Source: Mycobacterium scrofulaceum
GTDB taxonomy: Bacteria; Actinomycetota; Actinomycetes; Mycobacteriales; Mycobacteriaceae
DNA: 64,000 nt
Direction of reading: 5' to 3'
NCBI RefSeq assembly: GCF_002086735.1
Contig: NZ_MVIJ01000027.1
Span: 16,539 to 80,538, forward strand
The notes below the pieces were generated by a model that saw only the letters and a program-made list of their open reading frames with translations, was not told the DNA's origin and did not search any database. Below are positions 1-8,131 of the stretch, piece by piece. The position numbers and the translations under genes are program-made. Each line of letters begins with the position of its first letter. Within the stretch, counting starts at the first letter, position 1.

Positions 1-1
1 C

Positions 2-325
2 GACGCCGCGGTGGGCGGCGGGCTCGTCGGCGTCGCCGCCGACGGGCCGGTGTTCTGCGGCGACGCCATCGCCGATCCGCTGACCGGCCTGGAGGCGGCC
101 CGACTGGTCGCCGATGCGCTGGGCCGCGGTGGCGGCGAGTTGATCGAGGTGTCGATGGCGACCGTCGCCGCCGGGTATGCGGCGCTGCCGATGCAGGCGT
201 CGGTCTCGAACCGCCCCGCGCCGCCTCCGCCGGCCCCGCCGCCGGCGCGGTCGGCCGCGCGGCTGGGCGAGGACAACGACGCGGTGCGCCGCCTGGTGGC
301 CGAAAAGGCCTGCCGGCCATGCTGA
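2..325 (+). CDS. CaiB/BaiF family III CoA-transferase, C-terminal end (partial)
   Basis: The reading frame is open from the window edge, so only about the last 107 residues are present. The stretch reading DPLTGLEAARLVADAL followed by GGGELIEVSMATVAAGYA matches the C-terminal region of actinobacterial family III (CaiB/BaiF, formyl-CoA transferase-like) CoA-transferases, which move CoA between acyl-CoA and a free carboxylic acid. The active-site Asp region lies upstream, outside the window. A Pro/Ala-rich tail follows. The stop codon overlaps the start of the next gene by 7 bases, so the two genes are probably translated together. The substrate cannot be told from this fragment. Confidence 0.8.
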   Translation, partial: DAAVGGGLVGVAADGPVFCGDAIADPLTGLEAARLVADALGRGGGELIEVSMATVAAGYAALPMQASVSNRPAPPPPAPPPARSAARLGEDNDAVRRLVAEKACRPC

Positions 326-1623
326 TCCGGCGGGCCACGCTGCTGGACGGGACCGTCACCGATATCCGGGTCGGTGAACGGATCGAGGAAATGGGTGATG
401 GCCTGGTCGCCGAGCCCGGTGAGGGCGTGCTGTACGCGGGCGGGGGGACCGTGCTGCCCGGCCTGCACGACCACCACGTGCATGTGCGGTCGGCGGCCTC
501 CGCGCTGGACTCGTTCTTCGTCGGGCCGCCCGGGGTCAGCACGGAAACCGAACTGACGCACCTGCTGTCGAATGCGACGCCGGGTCCCGACGGCTGGATC
601 CGCGCCGTCGGCTATCACGAGTCGGTGGCCGGCGAGCTGGACCGGACCGCGCTGGACGCCATGGTCCGCGGCGTCCCCGTGCGTATCCAGCACCGCAGCG
701 GCGCGCTGTGGATCCTCAACTCCGAGGCGCTGGGCCGGGTGGGGCTCGCCGATCATCCCGACGGGCGGCTGCGCAGCGCCGACCACGGTTGGTCGGACCT
801 GCTGCAGCGGCGCGAAAGCGACCTGGCGGAGCTCAGCCGGCGGATCACCGCGACCGGCGTCACCGGGGTCACCGACGCCACCCCCGACCTCGACGCCGAC
901 GCCATGGTGTCGCTGGTGGTGGCCCACCGGCGCGGCGAGTTCCGGCCGCGGCCGAGCTTCCTGTCCCCCGGCAAGAAGATCCTGCACGACGACCGCCTCG
1001 ACCTGGACGGGCTCACGGACTGGATCGGCGGCCGGCACGGCGAGGGCCGGCCGGTGGCCGTGCACTGCGTGACCGCGGCCCAGCTCGTGGTCGCCATCGC
1101 GGCCCTGCGGGCGGCCGGCGGCCATCCGCAGGACCGCATCGAGCACGCCGCCGTCGTGCCCGACGACAACCTGGCCGACCTGGCCGACCTCGGCGTCACG
1201 GTGGTGACCCAGCCCAATTTCGTCGCCGAGCGCGGCGATCACTACCTCGCCGACATCCCCGCCGACGAGCATCCTCAGCTGTGGCGGGTCGCCTCCCTGC
1301 TGAAAGCGGCCGTGCCGGTGGGGCTGTCCACCGACATGCCGTTCGGCCACGGCGACCCCTGGACGGCGATGCGCGCCGCCGTCCACCGCACCACCCCCAG
1401 CGGCGCGGTCCTCAACGCGGACGAATGCGTCTCCGCCCGCGAGGCTTTGACGATGTTCCTGGGCCGGCCGGACCGGCCGGGCCAACCGCGCGGCGTGTCG
1501 GTCGGGGAACCCGCGGACCTCTGTGTGCTCAGCGAGCCGCCGGCGACGGCGCTGGCCGAGCTGGAGGCCGGCATGGTGGCGGCCACCGTCATCGGCGGTG
1601 AGCTGGTGTATTTCGCGATGTGA
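319..1623 (+). CDS. amidohydrolase superfamily protein
   Basis: A 434-residue protein of the metal-dependent amidohydrolase superfamily (TIM-barrel hydrolases acting on C-N bonds). The N-terminal beta-sandwich segment leads into GGTVLPGLHDHHVHVRS at about residues 42-58, which carries the HxH metal-binding pair. Further metal or catalytic positions are suggested by VHCVTA (about 250), RIEHAA (about 273) and STDMPFGHGDPW (about 340, the conserved Asp). The C-terminal GEPADLCVLSEPP is the usual return to the beta-sandwich. It resembles the YtcJ/D-aminoacylase-like branch. The start overlaps the CoA-transferase stop (ATGCTGA), indicating an operon. The substrate is unknown; a cyclic amide or N-acyl compound activated as a CoA thioester by the neighbour would fit but is only a guess. 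Confidence 0.8.
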   Translation: MLIRRATLLDGTVTDIRVGERIEEMGDGLVAEPGEGVLYAGGGTVLPGLHDHHVHVRSAASALDSFFVGPPGVSTETELTHLLSNATPGPDGWIRAVGYHESVAGELDRTALDAMVRGVPVRIQHRSGALWILNSEALGRVGLADHPDGRLRSADHGWSDLLQRRESDLAELSRRITATGVTGVTDATPDLDADAMVSLVVAHRRGEFRPRPSFLSPGKKILHDDRLDLDGLTDWIGGRHGEGRPVAVHCVTAAQLVVAIAALRAAGGHPQDRIEHAAVVPDDNLADLADLGVTVVTQPNFVAERGDHYLADIPADEHPQLWRVASLLKAAVPVGLSTDMPFGHGDPWTAMRAAVHRTTPSGAVLNADECVSAREALTMFLGRPDRPGQPRGVSVGEPADLCVLSEPPATALAELEAGMVAATVIGGELVYFAM

Positions 1624-1630
1624 CCCGCGG

Positions 1631-2530
1631 TCAGGCCGACGCGGCCAGGGCGGCCCGCAGAATATCGCACTGGCTGTCGAAGAACCGTTGCGAGACTTGA
1701 GCTTTGGGGGCGATGAGGTCGAAGCCGTGGAAGGCGCCCGGCACGGTCTCCACCTGGCACGGCACCCCGGCCGCCGTCAGCCGCTCGGCGTAGGCCAGGT
1801 CCTCGTCGTGGAACAGGTCGTGCGTGCCCACCCCGATCCAGGCCGGCGGCAGCCCGCCGAGGTCGTCGCGCCGGCCGGGCACGGCGACCCGCGGGTCGGC
1901 GTCGCCGAGGTACGCCGCCCAGCCGAACCGGTTGCTGCGGTTGTCCCACAGCCGGTAGTTCGCGTTGCGGGCGGTGGCCGAACTGCGGTCGTCCAGCATG
2001 GGATAGGTCAGCAACTGGAACGCGGGGCTCACCTCGGCGCGGTCGCGGGCCAGCAGGGCCAGGGCCGCCGCCAGCCCGCCGCCCGCGCTCGCGCCGCCGA
2101 TCGCCACCCGGTAGCGGTCCACGGACGGCAGGCCGGCCAGCCAGGTCAACGCCGAATAGCAGTCTTCCAACGGCACCGGATACGGATGTTCGGGCGCCAG
2201 GCGGTATTCCACCGACGCGACGGTGATCCCCAGCCGGCGGCTGAACCCGCTGCAGAGCCGGTCGTCCTGTTCGGCGGTGCCGATCACGTACCCGCCGCCG
2301 TGGATCCACAGCAGCGCGCCGGTCGGTTCGGTGACGCCCGCCGGCCGGAACAGCCGAACGCCTGCCCCGGAACCCAGCGTGATCACCTCGACGTCGCGGA
2401 CGGGCCTGCCCAGGCGCCCCCGCAGCGCGATCCCCGCCCGCATGATCGGCAGGGTCCGGGGACCGACCAGCCGGCGCGGCGCGAACCGGGCGATCCGTTG
2501 CAGGTCAGGGTGAACGTCGGTGTTCGGCAC
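1631..2530 (-). CDS. lipW: lipase/esterase LipW, HSL family
   Basis: A 299-residue alpha/beta hydrolase of the hormone-sensitive lipase family, close in length and locus to M. tuberculosis LipW (Rv0217c). The oxyanion-hole motif HGGGYVIG lies near residue 77, the nucleophile elbow GASAGGG near residue 147, and the catalytic His is in VPGAFHGFD near residue 270. It should hydrolyse short to medium acyl esters. There is no signal peptide, so it is probably cytosolic. It ends 8 bases from the convergent amidohydrolase stop and is divergent from the next alpha/beta hydrolase gene, with a shared intergenic region of about 90 bp. Confidence 0.85.
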   Translation of the reverse strand: MPNTDVHPDLQRIARFAPRRLVGPRTLPIMRAGIALRGRLGRPVRDVEVITLGSGAGVRLFRPAGVTEPTGALLWIHGGGYVIGTAEQDDRLCSGFSRRLGITVASVEYRLAPEHPYPVPLEDCYSALTWLAGLPSVDRYRVAIGGASAGGGLAAALALLARDRAEVSPAFQLLTYPMLDDRSSATARNANYRLWDNRSNRFGWAAYLGDADPRVAVPGRRDDLGGLPPAWIGVGTHDLFHDEDLAYAERLTAAGVPCQVETVPGAFHGFDLIAPKAQVSQRFFDSQCDILRAALAASA

Positions 2531-2619
2531 CGCATCAGTATCACCGACGCCGAAAACCCGGGGGCCTGGTATCAGTGATAGGCGGCGGCACAGACATCCG
2601 AAGACTTCGGGGAGGCAAC

Positions 2620-3468
2620 GTGAGCGGAAACGCCCCTCGGCTCGAGCCGGGGTTCGTCGACACCGTGCTCGGCAAGATCCGCGTGCAGGTCAGCCCCGGC
2701 ACCGGCGCGCCGGTGCTGATGTGGCCCAGCCTGCTGATGACCGGCGACCTGTGGGCGGGCCAGGCCGCGCAGTTCGGGGAGCGCCACCGCCTGGTGCTGA
2801 TCGATCCGCCCGGCCACGGCGGCAGCGAGCCGCTCCGGTCGGCCTTCACGTTCGGCGACTGCGCCCGCTGCGTCGTCGACCTGCTGAACGGGCTGGGCAT
2901 CGACAAGGCCCACTTCGTCGGCAATTCGTGGGGCGGCATGATCGGCGCGACGTTCGCGGCGCGGTATCCCGACCGACTCGACCGCGCTGTCCTGATGAAT
3001 TGCACCGCATCGAAAGCCGGCCGCGCCCAGAAGGCCAAGTACGCGGCCATGTTGCGGGTCGCGGCGCTGCTGGGCGGGATTCGGCCGCCGCTGACGCGGT
3101 CGGCGTTGCGCGCCTTCCTCGGCCCGACGACGCTGCGCCGGAGGCCCGATGTGGTCGACGCCGTGCGCGCGAACCTGCGGGCGGTCGACATCGATTCGGT
3201 CCGCTGGGCGGTGCGCAGCGTCGTGCCCGCCCGCCCGGATCAGCACGCCCTGCTGCGAACCATCGCCGCCCCGGTCCTGGTGGTCGCCGGCGCCGAGGAC
3301 GCCACCTTCCCCGTGGCCGAGACCCGGGCCATGGCGGAGTCGATCCCTGGCGCGTCCTTCAGCGTCCTCGACGGGATCGCGCACCTCGCGGCCCTGGAAG
3401 ACCCCGCCCGGGTGAACGACCTGCTGGACTCCTTCCTGTTCGGCCCGACGGTCGCGGACGGCGAATGA
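2620..3468 (+). CDS. alpha/beta hydrolase
   Basis: A 282-residue alpha/beta-hydrolase fold protein. The GTG at 2620 is chosen because GGAGG stands 4 bases upstream; an in-frame ATG at 2575 has no such site. The catalytic Ser is in GNSWGGMIG (about residue 107), the acid is likely in GAEDATFP (about 226), and the His is in IAHLAAL (about 255). The PPGHGGS stretch is the usual oxyanion-side loop. The architecture resembles 3-oxoadipate enol-lactonase or haloperoxidase-like hydrolases, but specificity cannot be assigned. It does not belong to the HSL family of its divergent neighbour LipW. Confidence 0.82.
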   Translation: MSGNAPRLEPGFVDTVLGKIRVQVSPGTGAPVLMWPSLLMTGDLWAGQAAQFGERHRLVLIDPPGHGGSEPLRSAFTFGDCARCVVDLLNGLGIDKAHFVGNSWGGMIGATFAARYPDRLDRAVLMNCTASKAGRAQKAKYAAMLRVAALLGGIRPPLTRSALRAFLGPTTLRRRPDVVDAVRANLRAVDIDSVRWAVRSVVPARPDQHALLRTIAAPVLVVAGAEDATFPVAETRAMAESIPGASFSVLDGIAHLAALEDPARVNDLLDSFLFGPTVADGE

Positions 3469-3653
3469 ACCGATTCGCTCCCGGGCGCGTACCCCAAGGG
3501 CGGTGGATTAGCCGAGCGAAGATCGGGGTATCGGTGGAATGCTGGCGAGCGCGGCACGCGTCGGCGTGCCGGCTGTTGCTGGTTCGTCGTCGCAACGTCC
3601 CTCACCGGGACCGAGCGTGGACCGCCCGGTCGGGCAGGACGCGAGGGACGTGA

Positions 3654-4322
3654 ATGCTGGGGCACCTTTACGATCGCGCGCTGGGCGGCGAGCGATGTTG
3701 GATCCGGCACGACGACGGCGAACTGCGGCCGCTGCCCGCGCACCGCTGGTTAGGCGCGCGATGTCCCGACGACCCTTGTCCCGGTGATGGATCCGGCGAC
3801 GCGTTCGACGAAGACTTCGACGAAGCCGTCACCCAGATGTGCACCGGCCCGACGATCGAATTGGGTTGCGGCCCTGGCAGATTGGTCGCGCGGCTGATTC
3901 AGCGCGGGGTACCGGCCCTCGGCATCGACCGCTCGGTGACCGCGATCCGGTTGGCGGGACGCGGCGGCGCGCCGGTCCTGCTCGGCGACGTGTTCGACCC
4001 GCTGCCCGCGATGGGCCTGTGGCAGACGGTATTGCTGGTCGACGGCAACGTCGGCCTCGGCGGAGACCCGTGCCGCATCCTGGGGCGCGCCGCCGAGCTG
4101 CTGGCGCGCGGCGGCCGGTGCGTGGCCGAGTTCGACGCCGAGAACATCGGCATCCGGTCCCGCTGGGTCCGGCTGGAGTCCGCGTGCGAGGTCGGGCCCT
4201 GGTTCCGCTGGGCGTCGGTCGGGGTCGACAGCGCCGCCGCCCTGGCCGCGCAGGTCGGTCTGACGCTGACCGGTGTGCGGCTGATCGGCGACCGGGTGAT
4301 CGCGTGCCTGGCGGCCATGTGA
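3654..4322 (+). CDS. class I SAM-dependent methyltransferase
   Basis: A 222-residue protein with a Rossmann-type SAM-binding motif IELGCGPGRL near residue 69 and a following acidic strand ALGIDRS near residue 91, typical of class I methyltransferases. The start is supported by GAGGG at 3643-3647. The N-terminal 60 residues, rich in Asp and aromatics, look like a substrate lid. No acceptor can be named. It lies between an alpha/beta hydrolase and lipC with gaps of about 185 bp on each side, so it may be its own transcription unit. Confidence 0.8.
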   Translation: MLGHLYDRALGGERCWIRHDDGELRPLPAHRWLGARCPDDPCPGDGSGDAFDEDFDEAVTQMCTGPTIELGCGPGRLVARLIQRGVPALGIDRSVTAIRLAGRGGAPVLLGDVFDPLPAMGLWQTVLLVDGNVGLGGDPCRILGRAAELLARGGRCVAEFDAENIGIRSRWVRLESACEVGPWFRWASVGVDSAAALAAQVGLTLTGVRLIGDRVIACLAAM

Positions 4323-4433
4323 GCGTGTCGCTCCCCGGCCGCCACCGCACCGACAGCAAACTACGCAAACGCTCGGCCGAGCGCGAATGCCTTCGAGGCA
4401 ATCACCCGCCGGATGTCTTTTCGGCGTCGGGCG

Positions 4434-4447
4434 TTGCGTCGACGCAA
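4434..4447. promoter_or_regulatory. palindrome upstream of lipC
   Basis: TTGCGTCGACGCAA is a perfect 14-bp palindrome, centred about 70 bp before the lipC start in a 188-bp intergenic region. Its size and position suit a dimeric repressor. No regulator gene adjoins it, so the binding protein is unknown. A smaller hairpin TGCCTTCGAGGCA lies near 4389. Confidence 0.35.
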
Positions 4448-4510
4448 ACGTCAGTTTCGGACCCGGGGCCGGGGGTACGCTGCCCTCACACGACGGCAAG
4501 GAGGCCGACT

Positions 4511-5689
4511 ATGACATCGTGCGCGAAGTGGTTGCTGCGGGCGCGTCCCGGCGACTACGCGCTGGCCTTGAGCGTCGCGGGTGCTTCCCTGCCGGTGGTC
4601 GGCAAGCACCTCGAACCGCTGGGCGGCCTCACCGCGATGGGCATATGGGGCGCCCGGCACGCCCCCGACTTCCTCTCCGGGATGACCAAGCCGCGGCAGC
4701 CGAAGGACGGCGCCGAACCGCCCCAGGAGCGGGTGAGCGCGCGTGACGTGTCCGTCGCGGCCCTGCGGGGAATCGTGTCGGCCGCCGACCTCGAACTGGA
4801 CTGGCCCGCGGCGCTACGGACGCCGCCGATCTGGGACGCGATGCGTCAGCGCCGCTACCTCCACCGCCGCGCGGTCCACTACGGGGACCACCCCGCCCAG
4901 GTGCTCGACGTGTGGCGCCGCAAGGACCTGCCCGCGCACCCCGCCCCGGTGCTGATCTTCGTTCCGGGCGGCGCCTGGGTGCATGGCAAGGCCATGGGTC
5001 AGGGCTCCGCGCTGATGTCCCGGCTGGCCGAACAGGGTTGGGTCTGCCTGGCGATCGACTACCGCGTCGCCCCGCACCACCGGTGGCCGCGGCACATCAT
5101 CGACGTCAAGACCGCCATCGCGTGGGCGCGCGCCAACGTCGACAAGTTCGGCGGCGACCGCGATTTCGTCGCCGTCGCGGGCTGTTCGGCCGGCGGCCAC
5201 CTGTCCGCGCTGGCAGGCCTGACCCCCGACGACCCGCAGTACCGCGCGAAGCTGCCCGAAGGCGCCAACACGTCGGTGGACGCGGTGGTCGGCATCTACG
5301 GTCGCTACGACTGGGAGGACCGGTCCACACCCGAGCGGGACCGGTTCGTCGACTTTTTGGAGCGGGTGGTGGTCAAGCGCCGGATCGCCCGTCACCCCGA
5401 GGTGTTCCGGGACGCGTCGCCGATGGCCCGGGTGCACCGAAATGCGCCGCCGTTCTTGGTGATTCACGGGAGCAAGGACAGCGTGATCCCCGTCGAGCAG
5501 GCGCGCAGCTTCGTCGACCGGATGCGGGCCGTCTCGCATTCGATGGTCGGCTACCTGGAGCTGCCCGGTGCGGGCCATGGATACGACCTCGTGGACGGGG
5601 AGCGGGCCGGCGCGGCGGCGCACGCGACTTCGCTATTCCTCAACCAGGTTTATCGCACCAAGACAAACGCGGCCAAAGAGGTGATCTGA
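4511..5689 (+). CDS. lipC: esterase/lipase LipC
   Basis: A 392-residue alpha/beta hydrolase corresponding to M. tuberculosis LipC (Rv0220, about 403 residues). The frame is open much further upstream, but the ATG at 4511 has AAGGAGG six bases before it, and the N-terminus MTSCAKWLLRARPGDYALAL fits the family. The oxyanion motif is VPGGAWVHG (near 153), the Ser elbow GCSAGGH (near 229) and the His PGAGHGYD (near 360). LipC is described as a surface-exposed esterase in M. tuberculosis; the hydrophobic N-terminal segment may serve membrane association. It is followed after 44 bp by the wax-ester synthase-like gene, so both may act on the same acyl lipids. Confidence 0.9.
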   Translation: MTSCAKWLLRARPGDYALALSVAGASLPVVGKHLEPLGGLTAMGIWGARHAPDFLSGMTKPRQPKDGAEPPQERVSARDVSVAALRGIVSAADLELDWPAALRTPPIWDAMRQRRYLHRRAVHYGDHPAQVLDVWRRKDLPAHPAPVLIFVPGGAWVHGKAMGQGSALMSRLAEQGWVCLAIDYRVAPHHRWPRHIIDVKTAIAWARANVDKFGGDRDFVAVAGCSAGGHLSALAGLTPDDPQYRAKLPEGANTSVDAVVGIYGRYDWEDRSTPERDRFVDFLERVVVKRRIARHPEVFRDASPMARVHRNAPPFLVIHGSKDSVIPVEQARSFVDRMRAVSHSMVGYLELPGAGHGYDLVDGERAGAAAHATSLFLNQVYRTKTNAAKEVI

Positions 5690-5733
5690 ACTGCTGCTGC
5701 TGAGTATGGTCCCTCTATGGGCAAGGGGCAGCG

Positions 5734-7143
5734 GTGAAAAGGCTCAGCGGGTGGGATGCGGTCCTGCTGTACAGCGAGACGCCGAACGTGCACATGCACA
5801 CCATCAAAGCCGCTGTGATCGAACTCGATTCCGATCGGCGTGACTTCGGCATCGAGGCGTTCCGCGAAGTCATCCGCGGCCGCTTGGGCAAGCTGGAGCC
5901 GTTCTGCTACCAGTTGGTCGAAATCCCGTTCAAGCTCCACCATCCGATGTGGCGGGAGCACTGCGAGGTCGACCTGGAGTACCACATCCGGCCCTGGCGG
6001 CTGCCCGCCCCCGGCGGGCGGCGGGAGCTGGACGAGGCCATCGGCCGCATCGCCAGCACCCCGCTGGATCGCGGCCGCCCGCTGTGGGAGATGTACTTCG
6101 TCGAGGGCCTGGCGAACAACCGGATCGCGGTGGTCGGCAAGATTCACCACGCGCTCGCCGACGGCGTCGCCTCGGCCAACCTGATGGCCCGCGGGATGGA
6201 CCTGCAGCCCGGGCCGGAGGGCGGGCCGTACGTTTCGGATCCGGCGCCCACCACGCGCCAGCTGATGAGTTCGGCCTTCGCAGACCACCTGCGCCACGTC
6301 GGGCGCATCCCACACACGATCCGCTACACGGCCGAGGGCCTGCGCCGGGTGCGGCGCAGCTCGCGCAAGCTGTCCCCGGAGCTGAGCCGGCCGTTCGAAC
6401 CGCCGGCGAGCTTCATCAACCACAAGATCACCCCCGAGCGCCGGTTCGCCACGGCCACCCTGGCGCTGGCCGACGTCAAGGAGACCGGCAAGCGGCTGGG
6501 CGCGACGATCAACGACATGGTGCTCGCCATGTCGGCCGGCGCGCTGCGAACCTTGCTGCTCCGCTACGACGGCCAGGCCGAACCCCTGCTGGCGTCGGTG
6601 CCGATGAGCTTCGACTTCTCGCCCGAGCGGATCTCCGGCAACCGGTTCACCGGGGTGCTGGTGGGCCTGCCGACCGATTCCGACGACCCGCTGGAGCGGG
6701 TGCGCTGCAGCCACGAGAACGCCATCGCCGCCAAGGAAGGCAACCAGCTGATGGGGCCGGAGCTGGTCAGCCGCTGGGCGGCCTACATGCCGCCCGCGCC
6801 CACCCAGGCCTTTTTCCGGTGGGCGTCCGGCCGCGACGGCGACAACAAGATCCTCAACCTGAACATCTCCAACGTGCCCGGTCCGCGCGAACGCGGCCGG
6901 GTGGGCGGGGCGCTGGTCACCGAGATCTACTCGGTGGGCCCGCTGACCGCGGGCAGCGGCCTCAACATCACCGTGTGGAGTTACGTCGACCAGCTCAATA
7001 TCTCGGTGCTGTCCGACGGCGCCACGCTCAAGGACCCGCACGAGGTGACCGAGGCGATGGTCGCCGACTTCGTCGAAATACGCAGGGCGGCAGGGCTTTC
7101 TGAGGAACTCACGGTCGTCGAAGCGGCGATGGCGCCGGCCTGA
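5734..7143 (+). CDS. wax ester synthase/diacylglycerol acyltransferase (Rv0221 type)
   Basis: A 469-residue WS/DGAT enzyme, the same length as M. tuberculosis Rv0221 from memory. The catalytic motif HHALADG is intact at residues 138-144 (His138, His139, Asp143, Gly144). The C-terminal NISNVPGPRE segment is also typical of the family. Members esterify acyl-CoA to diacylglycerol or fatty alcohols for triacylglycerol or wax storage at the membrane or lipid-body surface. The GTG at 5734 gives the family N-terminus (KRLSGWDAVLL). It lies 44 bp after lipC, which suggests co-transcription and a role in neutral lipid turnover. Confidence 0.9.
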   Translation: MKRLSGWDAVLLYSETPNVHMHTIKAAVIELDSDRRDFGIEAFREVIRGRLGKLEPFCYQLVEIPFKLHHPMWREHCEVDLEYHIRPWRLPAPGGRRELDEAIGRIASTPLDRGRPLWEMYFVEGLANNRIAVVGKIHHALADGVASANLMARGMDLQPGPEGGPYVSDPAPTTRQLMSSAFADHLRHVGRIPHTIRYTAEGLRRVRRSSRKLSPELSRPFEPPASFINHKITPERRFATATLALADVKETGKRLGATINDMVLAMSAGALRTLLLRYDGQAEPLLASVPMSFDFSPERISGNRFTGVLVGLPTDSDDPLERVRCSHENAIAAKEGNQLMGPELVSRWAAYMPPAPTQAFFRWASGRDGDNKILNLNISNVPGPRERGRVGGALVTEIYSVGPLTAGSGLNITVWSYVDQLNISVLSDGATLKDPHEVTEAMVADFVEIRRAAGLSEELTVVEAAMAPA

Positions 7144-7251
7144 GGGCCGTCGGTGGAAACGCGACTCTCGACTGGTGCCAACGTCATTTCCGCCGGCCGC
7201 TAGCATCTTCTGCGACAGCAGCCACCCCTAACCGAAGGAGCTGTGCGGCAC

Positions 7252-8028
7252 GTGAGCGACGAAGCCAACGAACCCGAAGTCCTGGTCGAACAGCGGGATC
7301 GGATCCTGATCATCACGATCAACCGGCCGAAGGCCAAGAACGCGGTCAACGCTGCCGTGGCCAACGGCCTGGCCGAGGCGGTCGACCGGCTCGACGGCGA
7401 CCCGGGCCTCTCGGTGGGCATCCTGACCGGCGCCGGCGGATCGTTCTGCGCGGGCATGGACCTCAAGGCCTTCGCCCGGGGCGAACTGCCCATCGTCGAG
7501 GGCCGCGGCATGGGCTTCACCGAGCGTCCGCCCGTCAAGCCGCTCATCGCCGCGGTCGAGGGCTACGCCCTGGCCGGCGGCACCGAGCTGGCGCTGGCCA
7601 CCGACCTGATCGTGGCGTCCAGGGAGTCCGCCTTCGGCATCCCCGAGGTCAAGCGGGGGCTGGTCGCCGGCGGCGGCGGGCTGCTGCGGCTGCCGCAGCG
7701 CATCCCGCCGGCCATCGCGATGGAACTCGCGCTCACCGGCGACAACCTGCCCGCCGAGCGCGCCCACAGGCTGGGGCTGGTCAACGTGCTGGCCGAACCA
7801 GGCAGGGCGCTCGAGGAGGCGATCGCGCTGGCCGAGAAGATCGCCGCCAACGGGCCGCTCGCGGTGGCCGCCACCAAGCGGATCATCGTCGAGTCGCGCG
7901 GTTGGAGTCCCGAGAATATGTTCGCCGAGCAGAACAAGCTCCTGGCCCCGGTGTTCGCCTCCAACGACGCCAAGGAGGGCGCGATCGCCTTCGCCGAGAA
8001 GCGTCCGCCGCGCTGGACGGGCAGCTGA
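7252..8028 (+). CDS. echA1: enoyl-CoA hydratase EchA1
   Basis: A 258-residue crotonase-superfamily protein matching M. tuberculosis EchA1 (Rv0222). Oxyanion-hole and catalytic-loop motifs are visible: SFCAGMDLKAF (about 65) and AVEGYALAGGTELALATDL (about 105), then FGIPEVKRGL (about 132), with the Glu expected to act in hydration. A GTG at 7243 is also in frame, but AAGGAG at 7235-7240 is spaced 11 bases from 7252 and only 2 from 7243, so 7252 is preferred. The predicted reaction is hydration of 2-enoyl-CoA in fatty acid or sterol side-chain degradation. Confidence 0.88.
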   Translation: MSDEANEPEVLVEQRDRILIITINRPKAKNAVNAAVANGLAEAVDRLDGDPGLSVGILTGAGGSFCAGMDLKAFARGELPIVEGRGMGFTERPPVKPLIAAVEGYALAGGTELALATDLIVASRESAFGIPEVKRGLVAGGGGLLRLPQRIPPAIAMELALTGDNLPAERAHRLGLVNVLAEPGRALEEAIALAEKIAANGPLAVAATKRIIVESRGWSPENMFAEQNKLLAPVFASNDAKEGAIAFAEKRPPRWTGS

Positions 8029-8131
8029 GCCACCGGCCCGCTCCGCGCCGGTGCCGGGTGATCTAAGCTACAGTCGAACATGACACTTTTGGCCAGCTGT
8101 GTAACGTCTTGATACCGGAGAAAGTGCACGC

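Noticed and set aside
3839..4510. N-terminal extension of the lipC frame by about 224 codons
   Set aside because: The extension overlaps the methyltransferase gene in another frame and is low-complexity. A strong ribosome site precedes the ATG at 4511.
5650..7206. Open frame of 518 codons on the minus strand opposite the WS/DGAT gene
   Set aside because: Antisense shadow of a gene with an intact HHxxxDG motif; composition is not protein-like.
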